A DNA stretch of 64,000 nucleotides from Liolophura sinensis. Its lineage: Eukaryota; Mollusca; Polyplacophora; Chitonida; Chitonidae. The position numbers were made by a program, and so were the translations under genes. The notes under the pieces are model-generated. The model was not told where the DNA came from and did no database searches. It saw only the letters and a list, made by a program, of their open reading frames with translations. Below, piece after piece: positions 1-13,800 of the stretch (positions within the stretch are counted from its first letter, which is position 1; each line of letters begins with the position of its first letter). The stretch is from assembly GCF_032854445.1 (NCBI RefSeq), contig NC_088302.1, positions 34,972,191 through 35,036,190 on the forward strand, read 5' to 3'.

Positions 1-3000
1 AAAAAAAACAAAAAAAAATCAATTTCAGAAACAACCACAATTTTTCATGGCAAACAGAAATCATCATTATACAAGCCTGGAAATAATTTTTAAGTTGGTT
101 TAGTACAAGGGATAGCTAATAGTGTGGACACTATTAAAAATTACAATGTTTACTTATTTTAATAAATCACTGCTAACATTTACCTTAATACTGCTTTAGC
201 TGTTATTGGGCACTTGACGCCGACACTCCGGGTATGACATAAGCTATGCCTGATTACGAGAAATCCACTAGCTCATCATTTCAGGAATATGCAAATACAT
301 GTACATATAAAGCTTAACTGGTTAATTACTTTTCCGAACTCCTTAGTCTGCCTTCTCGGGGTTGAATTTCACTTTCAACATTATCCTGGTAATACTATGA
401 AAGTGTTTCCTTTTTGCCATATGCTGACAAAGACACCAAACAGGACACTCCTTCCACAATCATAGCATACCCGCAATGGCCATAACATGTGCATGTCATT
501 TACCATTATACTGACTGCCAGACAAGGAAACAACAGGGCTGGCAAATTATGAATTCTCAAAAATGACATACAAGTACTTAGGAGTAAACCGGAGATTCAA
601 GCCAAGTATTATGTTCGTAAGTATGCATGAGGTTTTACAACATACTTAACTGTTCAGCCATACAGTATGACAAGGCATCATAAAGTGTGTGTGTGTACAC
701 ATACCATGCCTTCTTGTGAAATGTCAATGTGTGGTCCCCCTTTACCCAAATCTACATTTGACCCACATTCTAAGAGTGGTTTAAATGATGATTTCATGAA
801 AATTTTTAAAATGGCGTAAAGAATGTTTAGTGGTAACAGTTCAAAAAAGAAAAGAAAGAAATAGTAACGACCAGAATTTCTTCTCATTTATAATTTGTTC
901 TGCGGAGTATTCCCATCAAAATAATGATGAAGACCTTTCACACGAAATTCATTGAAATAAACTATACTGTATTCATGTAACTGTGCTCCAGGTGTTTAAT
1001 CATAAAGTCATTTGTGAACAATAATTACAACTGTGCACTCAACCAGTCCTTATTTTGGTTATTTATTTACTTCAATAGGGTTTATACCTAGCTAGTAAGA
1101 GCTAGACTGCAGAATTATAGCATTTGCATTCCCAGCATTGTAAAATAATAGTGTGCTTACATGGTTTTCATTTAGAATTGGAGAAGGTCATTCAAAAGTA
1201 GCTGGCTGAATTGAAAGTGATTATGTCACAATTATGACTGATTTAAACAGTAAGCATATTCAAAGTAGGTGGCTATTGGGACATCAGTACAGCTGTCTGC
1301 AGCCTGTTATTTGCCCTTTTTGAACACCTTCGGTTGTATCTAAGAATGAGGGCATTAACTCCAAAAAAATGCGTGTTTTACAAATTTAATCACTTGTATC
1401 CAATTTTAATACATACAGAGGCTGTGAAATGAAAATCTCTAATTAAGACTAATTCAGAATGAACATATACAAACTAGTGTGTGACAACAACTGGCAGCAA
1501 TGTTCATTTCAGAAATATGTTTTTGCTGAATTTCCACAAAATCGGTTACACCATTCAAAACAGTTTGCTGCAGTGGTGTAACCTAACACATAAATTCAAC
1601 TCATAATGTCCGATGGATGTCACCCGTCACCTTTTTACCCTTCTGTTGTTGTTGTTGTTAAGTTGACAAATGTGCCTGTGCCACACAAGAGTTTCAATGG
1701 GTGAGAAAGTTTTCTGTGTTCTCCTTGACTCAGTTCTTTGTAACCATGATGCATACATCCAATACGAGAAGCCGGTCACAGAGAGTTTGTATTTTTAACA
1801 TCAAATCCGTTAACGAGAAGCTATAATTATGTGGCGTGCACCGTTCTCTAATGAACATTGCTCCGAAAAATCCAAACAAAGGTTAAGCTACTTCTCCATC
1901 ACCTAATAGCAATAAGTTGTATGACCCCAGATCAATTAAATTAACTGCTGATACATTGTAACATTGGCAATTTGCAAAATGCAGTTGGCCGTCAAATCCA
2001 CTCCAAAACAGCGACACACGCCCATTTCTGGCGTGGACTGAGAAGAGAAGAATTAGACGTTGAGCCAGGTAAATATTGAAAGGAAATTGTGGAAAATTAT
2101 AGACTTCAGCGTTTAATATTATTGAACTAGTATGACCAAGACAAGAAAATGACCACTTTATACAATATATGTTATGCTTGTGCTCCATTGTGTCATCCAT
2201 TCCAGCAAAGGCTTTTTAGTTGGTAATATTTGGCTCTGTTGAACATTGGCTGTGGGCAGGTAGATTAAAGCTATTACCTGCCCTGATGGCAGGCCCTTTA
2301 AAGTGAGGGTGGGCTGTCTTGAGGTGCAGGCTGTCCTGATGGCTGACACCCAAAAAAAATTAGTTAAACCACTAAGCCAGATAGATCCCCCTCCCCTCCT
2401 AGAATTACAGCCACTAGCTGCTATAGGGCCTTCTCAAGAGATCCGAATGGGAAGCGCTCGAACATATACTGAAGTTCTGAGTGTTGCGCGATTGGAACTG
2501 TTTCTAACCCCAACTTCTGGTATATGTGCAAGTGCCCCAATGTGCAACTCCAGAGAACTGATATCTGTCAAAGGCCCCATTGTTAGTTCTTCCACTATAA
2601 ATATGGGTATGGGCCATGAGGGACTGCAAGCGGTGGGTTGTTGCGACAGGACTGAGGGACAGATGGGATTTGGTGTAACACAAAATATTCAAACTTTATA
2701 AACATTACAGCGCATGGAATTCACCCAGATGGGCTAATCCTCCTCATATTCATGTCTCTGTTATGCTATCAACACAGACATCAGTGTCTTTGCAATATAT
2801 AATAACTGTTCTAAATAATGTGGTAGATAATGACATCACTGTACCCTGTTGGTAAAACTCTCCAGAAATGTCCTTTTCATTAGTGTGGCTTTGAGTCATT
2901 AAAATTATTTTATTATTTTAACAGGTACATTTTACAATTATGTGGTTAACTACACGCTGTATTGTAGTAATTCTCACCTTGTCATGTCTTGTTCCCATTT

Positions 3001-3189
3001 CGTGGAATCAAAGTTTTATTCCAATGGTATACTTCGTTTCGCAGTGCCTTCCTTCTATGTTGATACACTGCCTTTTCGAGGAGAATGTTGACACCTTCTG
3101 CAAGCAAGGCCGCTCAGATATCACAGACAAATGACCGAATTACACAAAAACCGGGTCATCTAGCATCTTGAAATGTCTTAGGCAAACAC
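1..3189. other. No recognisable gene; AT-rich intergenic DNA
   Basis: I see no exon with family similarity on either strand. A 132-codon open frame (2303-2701, plus) has no recognisable domain and no convincing splice partners. A short inverted repeat (gcaggta ... tacctgc) lies near 2257-2282. The stretch may be the upstream flank of STXBP4 or part of an unrecognised repeat. Confidence 0.5.
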
Positions 3190-3252
3190 TTACGGAAACT
3201 AATTTGTTATCTACGATGGTTAAAACCAATCGTAGATAAGGAAAATCCGTAA
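3190..3252. repeat. Nested inverted repeat (potential cruciform)
   Basis: The inner arms TTATCTACGAT (3207-3217) and ATCGTAGATAA (3229-3239) are perfect complements and continue as GGTT/AACC with one bulged base around a 2-nt loop. Outer arms TTACGGA (3190-3196) and TCCGTAA (3246-3252) pair around the inner hairpin. It could be a small foldback element or a structured regulatory site. Function unknown. Confidence 0.6.
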
Positions 3253-3465
3253 TTGTCTGCCCAGAATAAAATCTTTGTACACTGACATCCGATTTCAGCT
3301 GTAATGGCGGATACCACAACTTCGCAAAGGTTCCTGGGTAATTGTTACCAGCCCAGAAACGTCATCAGACTCTCCAGCACACTGGGACTTTTGTTTCATC
3401 TTGTAATTTTAAGCTCACAAAGCCCGCAATGTCGAGAGCTGGAGAGTGCACACTAGCTTAGCCCG

Positions 3466-3477
3466 CCACCAGAGGGC
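3466..3477 (+). promoter_or_regulatory. CTCF-like motif
   Basis: CCACCAGAGGGC matches the core CTCF consensus, which is conserved across bilaterians. It sits in a locally GC-richer stretch (3300-3530) about 1.4 kb upstream of the first STXBP4 coding exon, where a promoter would be expected. A motif match alone does not show occupancy. Confidence 0.35.
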
Positions 3478-4009
3478 CATCGTTGTCTCTGTAGAGTGTC
3501 AAAAGTGCTGTCTGCAAGGTTCATCGAGTTTAATTAATACGTTGGTGTCACTTGAAACTTTGACATGATCTCCTTTGAAGATCATTGCCTAAACTGTTAA
3601 AGTTTCGTGATTGTGGTACCCATTGTGAATCATTGAGGGGGTTTAAGTCAGGTGAATGTCGTGATGGCTTTCTACGAATTCGACTTCATCACTACATATT
3701 TTACCAGTAGCAGTACTGTATTTACTCCGTTTTGCTAGTAAAGTCAACAATCATCAGTTATGATCGGCTAGTCCCATTGTATTGTGCAACACAACGAGAC
3801 AGTTCAATATACAAAGAAACCAACAGTCTTTCTGGAGTTAGATGTATGTTTTGTTTTTAATATGTATCAGTTTTCTACAGGACTGTAATTAATTTCTTTT
3901 GATGTGTGTAACGGCCATTACTGTGACATTCTCTCATTTTTGTCAAAGGTTTTTTGCTCCCTAGCTATTGTAAGTGTGGTATCTTTCTGTCGTAAGAATA
4001 GGTGTTCCT

Positions 4010-4214
4010 GAGGGGTTCATTGGGTAAAGGTGTTGATCTCACCTCTGATCCATGAGGTCTAAGGCTTTAATCCATGCATAGTTCTTGCTGCTTCAGCATT
4101 GTCAGGAGCTTTGTTAGATAATAATGTCATGATATATGAGGGGTTTTCCTGGTAACTCCTCTACCCATAAATCTGCAGGACATGAGTTTTATCTGCATTA
4201 AAAATAAATAAGAA
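4010..4214 (+). mobile_element. Degenerate tRNA-headed SINE
   Basis: The 5' part (4010-4085) looks like a decayed tRNA head: an A-box-like gttcattgggtaaaggtgtt and a B-box-like ggctttaatcc at normal tRNA spacing. The 3' end runs into aaaaataaataag near 4200-4214. It differs from the more common SINE in this window. The family is not identified. Confidence 0.4.
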
Positions 4215-4771
4215 CATGTTGTACATGCTACTGTTTGACACTCTGAGCTGCTGGGTTCCAATCCAGTGTTACCAAAATGATTGGTGTTCACTTGATTTTT
4301 ATGTAAGCTATTGTTTCTGATTGTATTAAATCAAATAAAACCTGTAAATCTAAGCTCCCTGGTCTGGAAAAATCCTTAATGGAAGCATGTGCAACAGTTT
4401 TCAGTTGACATTACATCTAATCTTAAACCTAACTGAAGACACTGAAATGATTGTACTGATCATTAACACAGCTCACATGCCAGAACTAATGAAGATAGTG
4501 CATGCATTGTGAGGAGTATAAGATGCAGCCAAAGTCTGCATGTCATTGCTACTTGACTGATGGCCATAAGGTTGTGGAAGTTCCTTTTCTACATGCAGTT
4601 CACAACATATTCTCTTGTATCAGTTTCTCGGTTTTATAAAAACTTGGAAATATTTTCTTTTGATTCTGTGTCTTTATTAATTCCTTCTAACTGGTAGCTC
4701 ATCATGATTAAATGTACACATCTACATGTATGGGCAGTTCATTCGAACATAAATTGTTTTTTCTGTTACAG

Positions 4772-4899
4772 TCAGTGGCAACATCCCAGTGCATTGAATA
4801 CCAAGGTGTTATGTATTTTGCCAGTTGTTGAGTTGTCTTGGAAATATGAGTCTGTGTGAACAAGATTCACGTGCAGCCATGAGTATGACTCATTGTGAG
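4772..4899 (+). CDS. STXBP4: Putative first coding exon of STXBP4
   Basis: A pyrimidine-rich acceptor (ttttttctgttacag) precedes 4772. The ATG at 4846 opens 18 codons (MSLCEQDSRAAMSMTHCE) ending exactly at a strong donor gtacgt (4900). The phase-0 end joins exon 2 at 11828 in frame. The acceptor implies at least one upstream non-coding exon, which I could not place. A different N-terminal exon within the 6.9-kb intron is possible. Confidence 0.5.
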
Positions 4900-7800
4900 G
4901 TACGTATATATCTGTTATGGTAATCTGTCAATATAAAGTACATTGTTTTTCTGTTGCTTGGTGGCAATTGTGAATTGTACATTTAGTTGGAATATTTTGT
5001 TTGCTGGGAGCACATTTTCGAGACGGTTTGATATGCATTGGTGTACATGTAGGCATTGGTTTTGTGTGTTTTGTCACAAATGCACGTTCTGTTGTGGAAA
5101 TTAGTATTTCTTTTCTGTTGTATGTAAAGAAAAGATTTTTGAGTTTACTCATTTCGCCAAGTAATTTAATCCTCATAGATGTCATTTGGAAAGGTCTTGA
5201 CACAAGTAGACGTGATGATAAATTTATGAATACATCATTTCAATGGGAAACAATTCTCTTACTTATTTACACACAATAGTAGATGGTGGAAATATGCATG
5301 ATGCTGAGGTAGTCAGTTAGATATCTGTGCACATTTAAACATAGTGTACAGATGGAGACAGTTCAGATGTAAAGCACTGTGGCAACTCCAGCATAGGACG
5401 CAAGGTGATACATGAATCAATATTCGTATCAATTCCTTAATTGCAATAATATGTAAGGTATTCGGTTTTGTTCAAACCCATTTTAGAATGAGTTTAAATA
5501 AAAACAAAATACTGACGTATGTATCACCTTACATCATTTGTGGAGTTGCCTTGGTATTCTACTTTGTGATGCTTATCACTAATCTTGGACATGGAAATAT
5601 TTGAGACAATCATAATATTCTTTACCTTGAAGATAACAGATATAAACCTTTGTGGTTTTGATGAGACATTTGGGTGTTGAAGAGTAGTCCATTTTGCCAG
5701 AGCTTGAGTTGTGGTCGTCTTGTCAGAGGTCTGCAGTTGTTCCCACCTGGCCTAAACGATGTCAGCAACTCTTACCCTGACAAATGCTCAGGAACCAACC
5801 CCTTCTCTGTGAGTATATTAAAACTACCTGTGTGTTTCAGAAATTACTTTAAGATTTATAATGCAGGAAGCCAGAAATTGATCAGAAATATTCACATTAC
5901 TTATCACTTTTGCCCGGTTTCCTCCCACCATATTGCTGGCCACTGTCACATAAGTGAAATATTCTTGAGTACAACGTAAAACACCAATCAAATAAACAAA
6001 CCGACTGCCTTGTCTATTTTCCTATTACTCTGCCTTGTCTATTTCCCTATTATGTTGTCTATTTCTCTAGTAACGGATAACAAACCAAATAGCAGCACTT
6101 TTCATGTGTGGCCAATATATAAGATAATTTAAATCGTTTCACATGAAGCTGTAGCTCACGAATAGTGCATGCATTATGTCTAGCTAGTCTAGGATGAAAA
6201 GCTAGTCTAGGATGAAAATTTGAAAAATTTGAGTGCCAACAGTGTTTACCATTTCTTTACTAGCAGTACATTTTTCATTATCTGAACATTGTAGGAGTGT
6301 TGAATTTTAAAGTTGACCCTGAGACATGTTTGACTGGAACTGATACTTGTGATAAAGACATACGTGTATGTCAGACTCACTGCAGCCATGCTGAGCTGTT
6401 TGGGGGATAAATGGTTAACTCCAGGGAGAGGGGTGTGGCACATGATGGCTGAAACACAGGCCGCAAAGAAGTGTGGGTTTTTTCTCAATCCTGGACAAGG
6501 GATATTTCATTTCCCTTGGGCCACACCAATTTATATTTTTCTTTCAAGGGATGAATGAGTCTTAGTTCAGTGTTGTCGAATGGTATATTAACATCAAACC
6601 TTAAAAAACATGTGAGCTAACTGGTATGCATTTTGAGAGAGCAAAACACCCAACAAGAACGTGTGTTTTTTCCTTTATGTGAGGTATTTTTTGGGCGGAA
6701 AAAAAAATGAACAAATGTTGTGTTTGTCATGTGTATTGAATTCACCGAAGAAGGAAATTTCTCTATAGTTCCTATTCTTCATTGTATCTGATAGGTCAGT
6801 TGATCTGTTATTAGGATTTGTGTCATGGTGTCCTACTTAAGTCTGAATCTGCCTTTTCACCCCCTCACTCCCAATGTGTATGTGGAAATTGTAAAAATTT
6901 TATTGTATTAGGGTTAAATGCTACATCAGTAATGCTACTGTAATTCTTCTTATTTTTAGGACAGATATAAGTAGTGCTGAACGCTAAAAGTTAAATTTTT
7001 CTTCCACTTTTTTCGGAAAGGTAAAGATGTAGACCTTTTACACGCCGGGTGTGGGGGACGGGGTTCTTGGGGTTTCTATGTTTACATCCTTTCCGGACAA
7101 AATTAACACGAGAGAGATTGGGAAAATAGGAGAAAAGTGCAAATGAGACCCCCTCATTTAAAAGTTTGGCTAACCCTATGACAACTGCTGTTTTATATGG
7201 CCTGAAATCTAAATGCTAAGGCTGTGTTCATTTTGTCAAGTCGACTAGTTGAAAATAAAACAAGCTATTTCAGTATATGACAAATCCCCTCACCTGAACA
7301 TGGTTTATTGAATAGACTTGTTGTGTTTTCATACCACTTGTCGAATTCCACGAGTTGATATGACCAAGCGCTTCGTGAAACATCCCCCCCCCAGGCTTTA
7401 GCTGTGGTTATAGTTCACGATAGAGGGGTTGCATAACCCTCTTCTGGCAGCCACATTGGAGTACTGTGGCTTTACCAGCCCATGTTAAAAGGACTTCAAT
7501 CTGGCTGACTGGCTATTGTTCTGCCAGAGTGATGATATCACATGCTACCCTTCTATGCATTAGGAATTGGTACAATGGTGTGTCTTAATTTCTTTGTCTC
7601 ATATTTCTTCAATCTTATATCATGATAGGATTTGTAGAAGGCAAAAAAAATAATCTTCATTGTAACAAATGTTTGAGATTTTCAATAAATAAAATACAAA
7701 AGTCATTTATAAGACAACGGGTTCCACCATGCTTTGCCCGTTTTCCTCACACCGTAACGCTTGCAGCCGTTGTGTAAGTGAAGTATTCTTGAGTACAGCA

Positions 7801-10800
7801 TAAAACACCTATCAAGCAAATAAATGAATATAAGACAGAGGGTCAGCAAGAAATTGTATGCACAAGCAGAATTAAAAACTGCAGTTCAAGTCCAGCTGAC
7901 TGGCTTCCTCTCCTGCCGTAAATGAGAAGGTCTGTCAGCAACCTGCGAATGGTCTTGGGTTTCCCCTGGGCTCTGTCCGGTTTCCTCCCATCATAATGCT
8001 GGTCGCAGTCATATAAGTGAAATATTTTTGAGCATGGCGTAAAACACCAATCAAATAAATAAATAAATAAATAAATTAAAAAATGCATTAGTCCTGACTG
8101 TAGTGTTAAAACTCATGTAATATTTGAATACATTCATATGCTTTGGTTTTTTTTTTTTCTTTTGAGAATTCGGCCCTGTACTGAAACATGCAAATGTTTT
8201 AGCATACTGTAGTGATATTAGTTACATTATCTTTTGTATCTATTGTGGGATATATCATGCTGTCTACTGACCTTTAATGACCCACAGAATTATGATGTTT
8301 TCACTCCCCTGTGTATTTGTATGATCTATTTCTGGATATAGCTGACCAGGCTTGTCCTTTCTTACATTGTACCTGTCATAAACAGGGTCACAACCAAGCG
8401 GACAAAGACATTAATTACGTACCTTTGCTCTACATTCTTATGTTGCAAATTATGGGTGTAAACTATTTACCAAAAAAATAAAGTACAATGACTGTTAACA
8501 TATATATATATATTTCTGTCATGTATATATTTTTAAATATATACTCATGTATACTTAAGTTGACATTTCTGTTTTTTATTTTTATATAATAATACTGCTA
8601 TGTACTGTATGCCATTTGGCACTTTCTTTTTCAAACAACCAGGATAATGAGTCAACCATGAAATGCATTAATGATATGTTGGTAATTAGCCCCTTTTGAC
8701 CTGAATGTGTAGGTGGTTTTGTTTCTTCACGTATGATTCTTTAAGTTGCAATTTCATGTACATTATGTTATTCCTGCTTTACATAATTTTTGGGGTCTAA
8801 TGATAGTCTATAGCTGTTGATATGAACAATACAAGAAATGGAAATGTTGCGAGTCTCACTGAAGAATTATCACATGTGTCTTTTATTCTGTCCAGCAGTC
8901 TTAAAGGTCAGATGCCTTTTAAAGAGATGTTTGCTCCATTAGGTTTGGACTTATTCCAATCAATGTTTATAAATATATCTTGATCACTGGCCGGTACATG
9001 TATGTTAGCCCTTTGTGACTAACATTGAACATCAGACTGTAACATTTGTTCAGGTATGTCCATGAAATTCTGTCTTAAGAGCTATCGCTGTGTGAATTCT
9101 AGTCCCTGATTAGTTCCATCTCCATAACCTGTACACAGGTATATTTATGTTTAGAGCACATGTCAAATCAATAAACCCACTTTTCTGGTCGGCTGGCATG
9201 GTCACTTAATTAAATGGCATATTTGCTCACACTTCCTGCAGGCAGTTACATCTTGTCCGACATCTTTGTCATGGCATTTGGAGTCTTCAGAAGAAAGGCA
9301 GGGGTTGCTAGGTGTGCATCAAAGCCTGCCTGTCACTGTGAGGATCATGTGTGGTCCACTGGCATTTGTGGTCAGCCCCACTGAAAACAGGTCACCTTAC
9401 ATACTGGTCAATGCCATGGCGTGTGGTGCTGCTATTCTAATCCAGACTGACATTTGATGGATTTATATGTTCCTCTAGAGTCTTGACACAATTTGCTGCT
9501 CAGTTCCACTGTGAGTTTTTACACTGCTGTAACACCAGTTTACTGCCCAGTGTGGATGATCCTAAGATGTTGGACAGACAAGTCCCTTGTTCTAAAAGGC
9601 TAGGCTAAGGGTAATCTATTACCACCCACAATATGTGATCCGATTAAATTATTTTTTTTCTTGTTTGTTGTTTTTTTTTTTACTTTCTTGTGTAAAAGTA
9701 GTGTTTCTAAATGTCAGTAACTTTACATATCATTCATCCAGTTACGGTTTTTTAAAATTAATTTTTTAGCCAGGCTACGCAATGTTTAGACTGGTTCTGT
9801 TTAAGGCATAAATATGACTGCTGTTAATAGTGTCATAAAACTGCAGGTGAATAGGTATATGAACATGGAGATAATGTCATTGATTAATATTTTAGAATTT
9901 TGAGGACTAAATCTATTTAATTTTCAGATTTTTTGTTTCAGTCATTTGTGAATCAGTTTACATGTACGGTGTGTATCTGTGTACGTTTATGTTGGATGAT
10001 TCCACAATGTGTTTGTGAAATCAGTGTTATAGAATAGGGCACAAACAAGGGGCAGTGATACCATAAGGGTGATATTGTCCCAGGAGGTGTGTATCTTGGC
10101 GGTTTGGGGGGGGAGGGTGCAGTTTAAGATGACCACTCAGGCTCCAGACCTGCCCTTGAACTAGACAGCAAATCAAGGTGGCTGGACATTGAATCCCTCT
10201 CACTAGCTCATCAACTTAATTTTATAGCTGTAGCCAAGTGGTTGAGTAAAAAGTATCACCCTCAAGCCCTGCCTTACAACCACCTGGGTAGGCAGATGTC
10301 CCCTCCCCACCCCATGTGCTTCTTCTTATCTTCCGCCCATCTTCTAACCCCTCCTAGTTAGACTTTCAGATAAAGACACCCCAAAGGGTACATTTACTGT
10401 ATCATCCCCAAAACCCAGATGCTCCCAGATGTATTACCAAGGCATACATGAGCAATGGGAACAGTTTGTGCTTGATTCTGGTGGTAAAACTTTGCCCCCA
10501 GAAAGGCTGTTGATTGTTACATGATGGAATCCATAGATTAATAGGCTATGCTGTTTACCCGTGTGCCATGAATTTCTGGCTTGAGTTAGTGAGTTTTTTC
10601 ATCATGTGTAGATGATGTTTGAGTACCCTTGAACATGTACATAAGGCAGAAGATGAGGAGAAATGTTTTATTGTAAGTACTTTTATTAAATGAAATTATT
10701 TAATTTATCTGATCAAGCTTTGGGTTTTGTTTTTCGTAAACTTTATCAAGGTTTTCCACAAGGTCAAGCAGGGAACACTGAAATTCTGTTGCAAAATCAT

Positions 10801-13800
10801 GCATTGACAGTCAACCCCAGGAATAATGTTTCCTTATTATAAATTCAGTTTTTGCCCCTATTCTAGTTTTAACTGAAAACCCTGCGCTACATGTGTATAT
10901 TTACACACACACACACATTCAAATTTAGAACTTTATTGTATGCCTCGGATGTGAATAAAATTTTCCCTATGTTAAACTTACAAGCATGAATTTTTCTAAA
11001 TACAAGATTTTATTTGTTTATTTATTTGATTGGCGTTTTACGCCGTACTCAATACTTAACTTATACGATGGTGGCAAGCATTATGGTGGGAGGAAAATGG
11101 GCAGAGCCTGTGAGAAACCCACGACCATCTGCAGGTTGCTGACAGACTTCCCCATGTACGGCCGGAGTGGAAGCCAGCATAATACTAGCTTATTTGAAAT
11201 GATTCTAGAAACTTGTATTTTATTCCGCTAGAATTTATTGTATTGGTCATTTTTCCAAAATACTGCTCATGGGAGGTGGGTATGAAGAGTAAGCTAAATA
11301 TAGCGAGCCTTTTTTTCCAGATATTTGTAGTTATTGTAAGTCTTCAACCTTTCTACTGCTAAAGCACTTTTTTCAGTCGAATTTATGCATACAATTGTTA
11401 TGAAAATGACAACACACCAAAAATTGTTTGTAGGTGTCACTAAAGATGTAAGCTTTCAAAAACTGTGCAGAGTATTTCTCTACAACCCATATTTCTCTAC
11501 AACCCATAGTTCACTCAAAATAAATAAAATAAAAGTGGTGGTTGAAAAGAATTAGGGTAGGTAAATTTTTTATGATTTTTTCCACATATTGTAACCAAGG
11601 AATAACCTTTAAATCAGCATTATTTTCACCAAAGAGTTTGCTTTTCATGTTTTTACAGGTCACCACAGCTGCCTATTTTCACCAGAGAGTTTGCTTTTCA
11701 TGTTTTTACAGGTCACCACAGCTGCCTATTTTCACCAGAGAGTTTGCTTTTCATCTTTTTACAGGTCACCACAGCTGCCTATTTTCACTAGAGAGTTTGC
11801 TTTTCATGTTTTTACAGGTCACCACAGCTTCCTGATGGTGGGTTAGAGGAAGAGATTGAGAGAGAGACCCTACAGATACATTATGACAATTGTTGTAAGG
11901 GACTTGGTGAGTGTTTCTCATATATTCATATACTTATATGCAACATAATGGGGTTATATGCCACATGTCAGGGTATACTTATGAAAAATTTGTTAGGAAA
12001 TTACCTCAGTGGATTATATAACCTTGTTGCACATCAACACACATCGTGTAAGTTTACATTAAGAAATTGTTGTCAGAAATTTGATAAAGCGATCAAAACT
12101 TATTCGCTAAAATTCACTAAATAAATTAAGCTCAAATTGTTTAATTTTAGTCACAGATATTCACAGGACTTGATTATTTGAGATTATTATGACCAATGTG
12201 ACTAACTTTGGGGTCAGATTGGGGTGTTGAGAGGCTTGTGGTCTTTAGTTACCATTTTTGATGAGATTTCCCACATATTTGAAGCCGTGCAAGTCCTTAA
12301 ACAAGTGCACTAGAAGAATTAAGGCTACAAATTTGTAGAAACTTCCTTGTTTCTATATGTTGTAGTACAAGAGAAATCTGGGATTATAGAAACAACTAGC
12401 CAAACATCTGGAAGTAACCAATCAAATGTTCATGATCGTACAATTCAGGGGCCTTCGTGGCTCAGTCGGCTAGCGCAGAGTAATGACCCAGAAGCATCTC
12501 ACCAATGCGGTCGCTCAGAGTTCAAGTCCAGCTCATGCTGGCTTCCTCTCCGGCCGTAAGTGGGAAGGTCTGACAGCAACTTGCAGATGGTCGTGGGTTC
12601 CCCCGGACTCTGCCCGGTTTCCTCCCACCATAATGCTGGCTGCCGTCGTATAAGTGAAATATTCTTGAGTACGGCATAAAACGCCAAAAAATAAATAAAT
12701 AAATAAATCATACAAATCAAATTTGAAATTTCACTGGAGCTACATATGCATAAAAACAAGATGGCAAGATAAGAATGTTGGTTGGTCATGTCAAAAAACA
12801 AAACATTGCAGCCAATCCTAACTTGAGATAAAATGCAGTGTTCTGTCTGTCTGTCTGTACATAAATCTTTTCGCGTTACAAGTATAACTACAGAACCTCT
12901 TTGTTATGACCCAGGAGCCTCTCACCAATGTGGTGGCTGTAAGTTCAAGTCCACCTCATACTGGCTTCCTCTCCAGCCGTAAGTGGGAAAGGTCTGTCAG
13001 CAACCTGCGGATGGTCGTGGGTTCCCTCCGGGCTCTGCCCTCTTTCCTCCTGCCATAATGCTGGCCGCCGTCGTATAAGTGAAATATTCTTGAGAACGAC
13101 GTAAAATACCAATCAAATAGATAAATAAATCTTTGCTTAGAGTTACTTAGAGTTTGTTGACCTTTTGTGTGTAGCACTAAAGTAGAAGCTAGATAGATGG
13201 AAAATTTACAAAGTTTACCCATTTTTGTGATACGAGAAGGTTGTTTATTCCTGCAAGGCTTGTATTAAAAAGAATTGAGTTTGAGTCTGTATTTCGATCA
13301 TGAACACCAAGCCTGATGGTTATTAACTCTGCTATGACCGGTGTATATTGAGGATCTGTGGGCTTGTCAGCTGTGGTGGAGGTCACATTAATTGTGTGCT
13401 ATAAGAAAACTGAGCTGGCATGTGCAGGAGTTGTCTATTTACAAGTCGTGAGGTGTTGATTATCTATGAAAAGTACCGGTATCATTTGTGAGCTCCTTTG
13501 GGATAATTACTAATTACGGAGTCATTCATGCGTCACTCGTCAGCTTGAAGTGCGCTGTGAAGTGCTAATTCATCGCACTCTTTCCCTGAAGGTATCTTTG
13601 TTCTAAATGTATCTGACTGTATGTTTTCTGACTCTTTAAAAGAAGAACAAGGCAAAAAGAAAAGTATTCTCCTGATCTTAGTTTCATTGGTGCCTGATCC
13701 TGGGTAGAATGAATGATTATAGCTAAACACCACTTCAGCCATATTGTGTTGAGAACATGTTTAAACCAGGAGACAGTAAATAGTTTTCCATGTAATTTAT

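Noticed and set aside
2303-2701. 132-codon plus-strand open frame
   Set aside because: No recognisable domain, no clear start context or splice partners, and composition like its surroundings.
3304-3450. Short open frame starting atggcggatacc as a possible STXBP4 first exon
   Set aside because: It ends in a stop without a usable in-phase donor that I could find. It may simply be 5' UTR.
12448-12540. Possible tRNA genes at SINE heads (also 19425, 51572 and 62333)
   Set aside because: They have A and B boxes but lack full cloverleaf pairing and continue into SINE bodies with A-rich tails.
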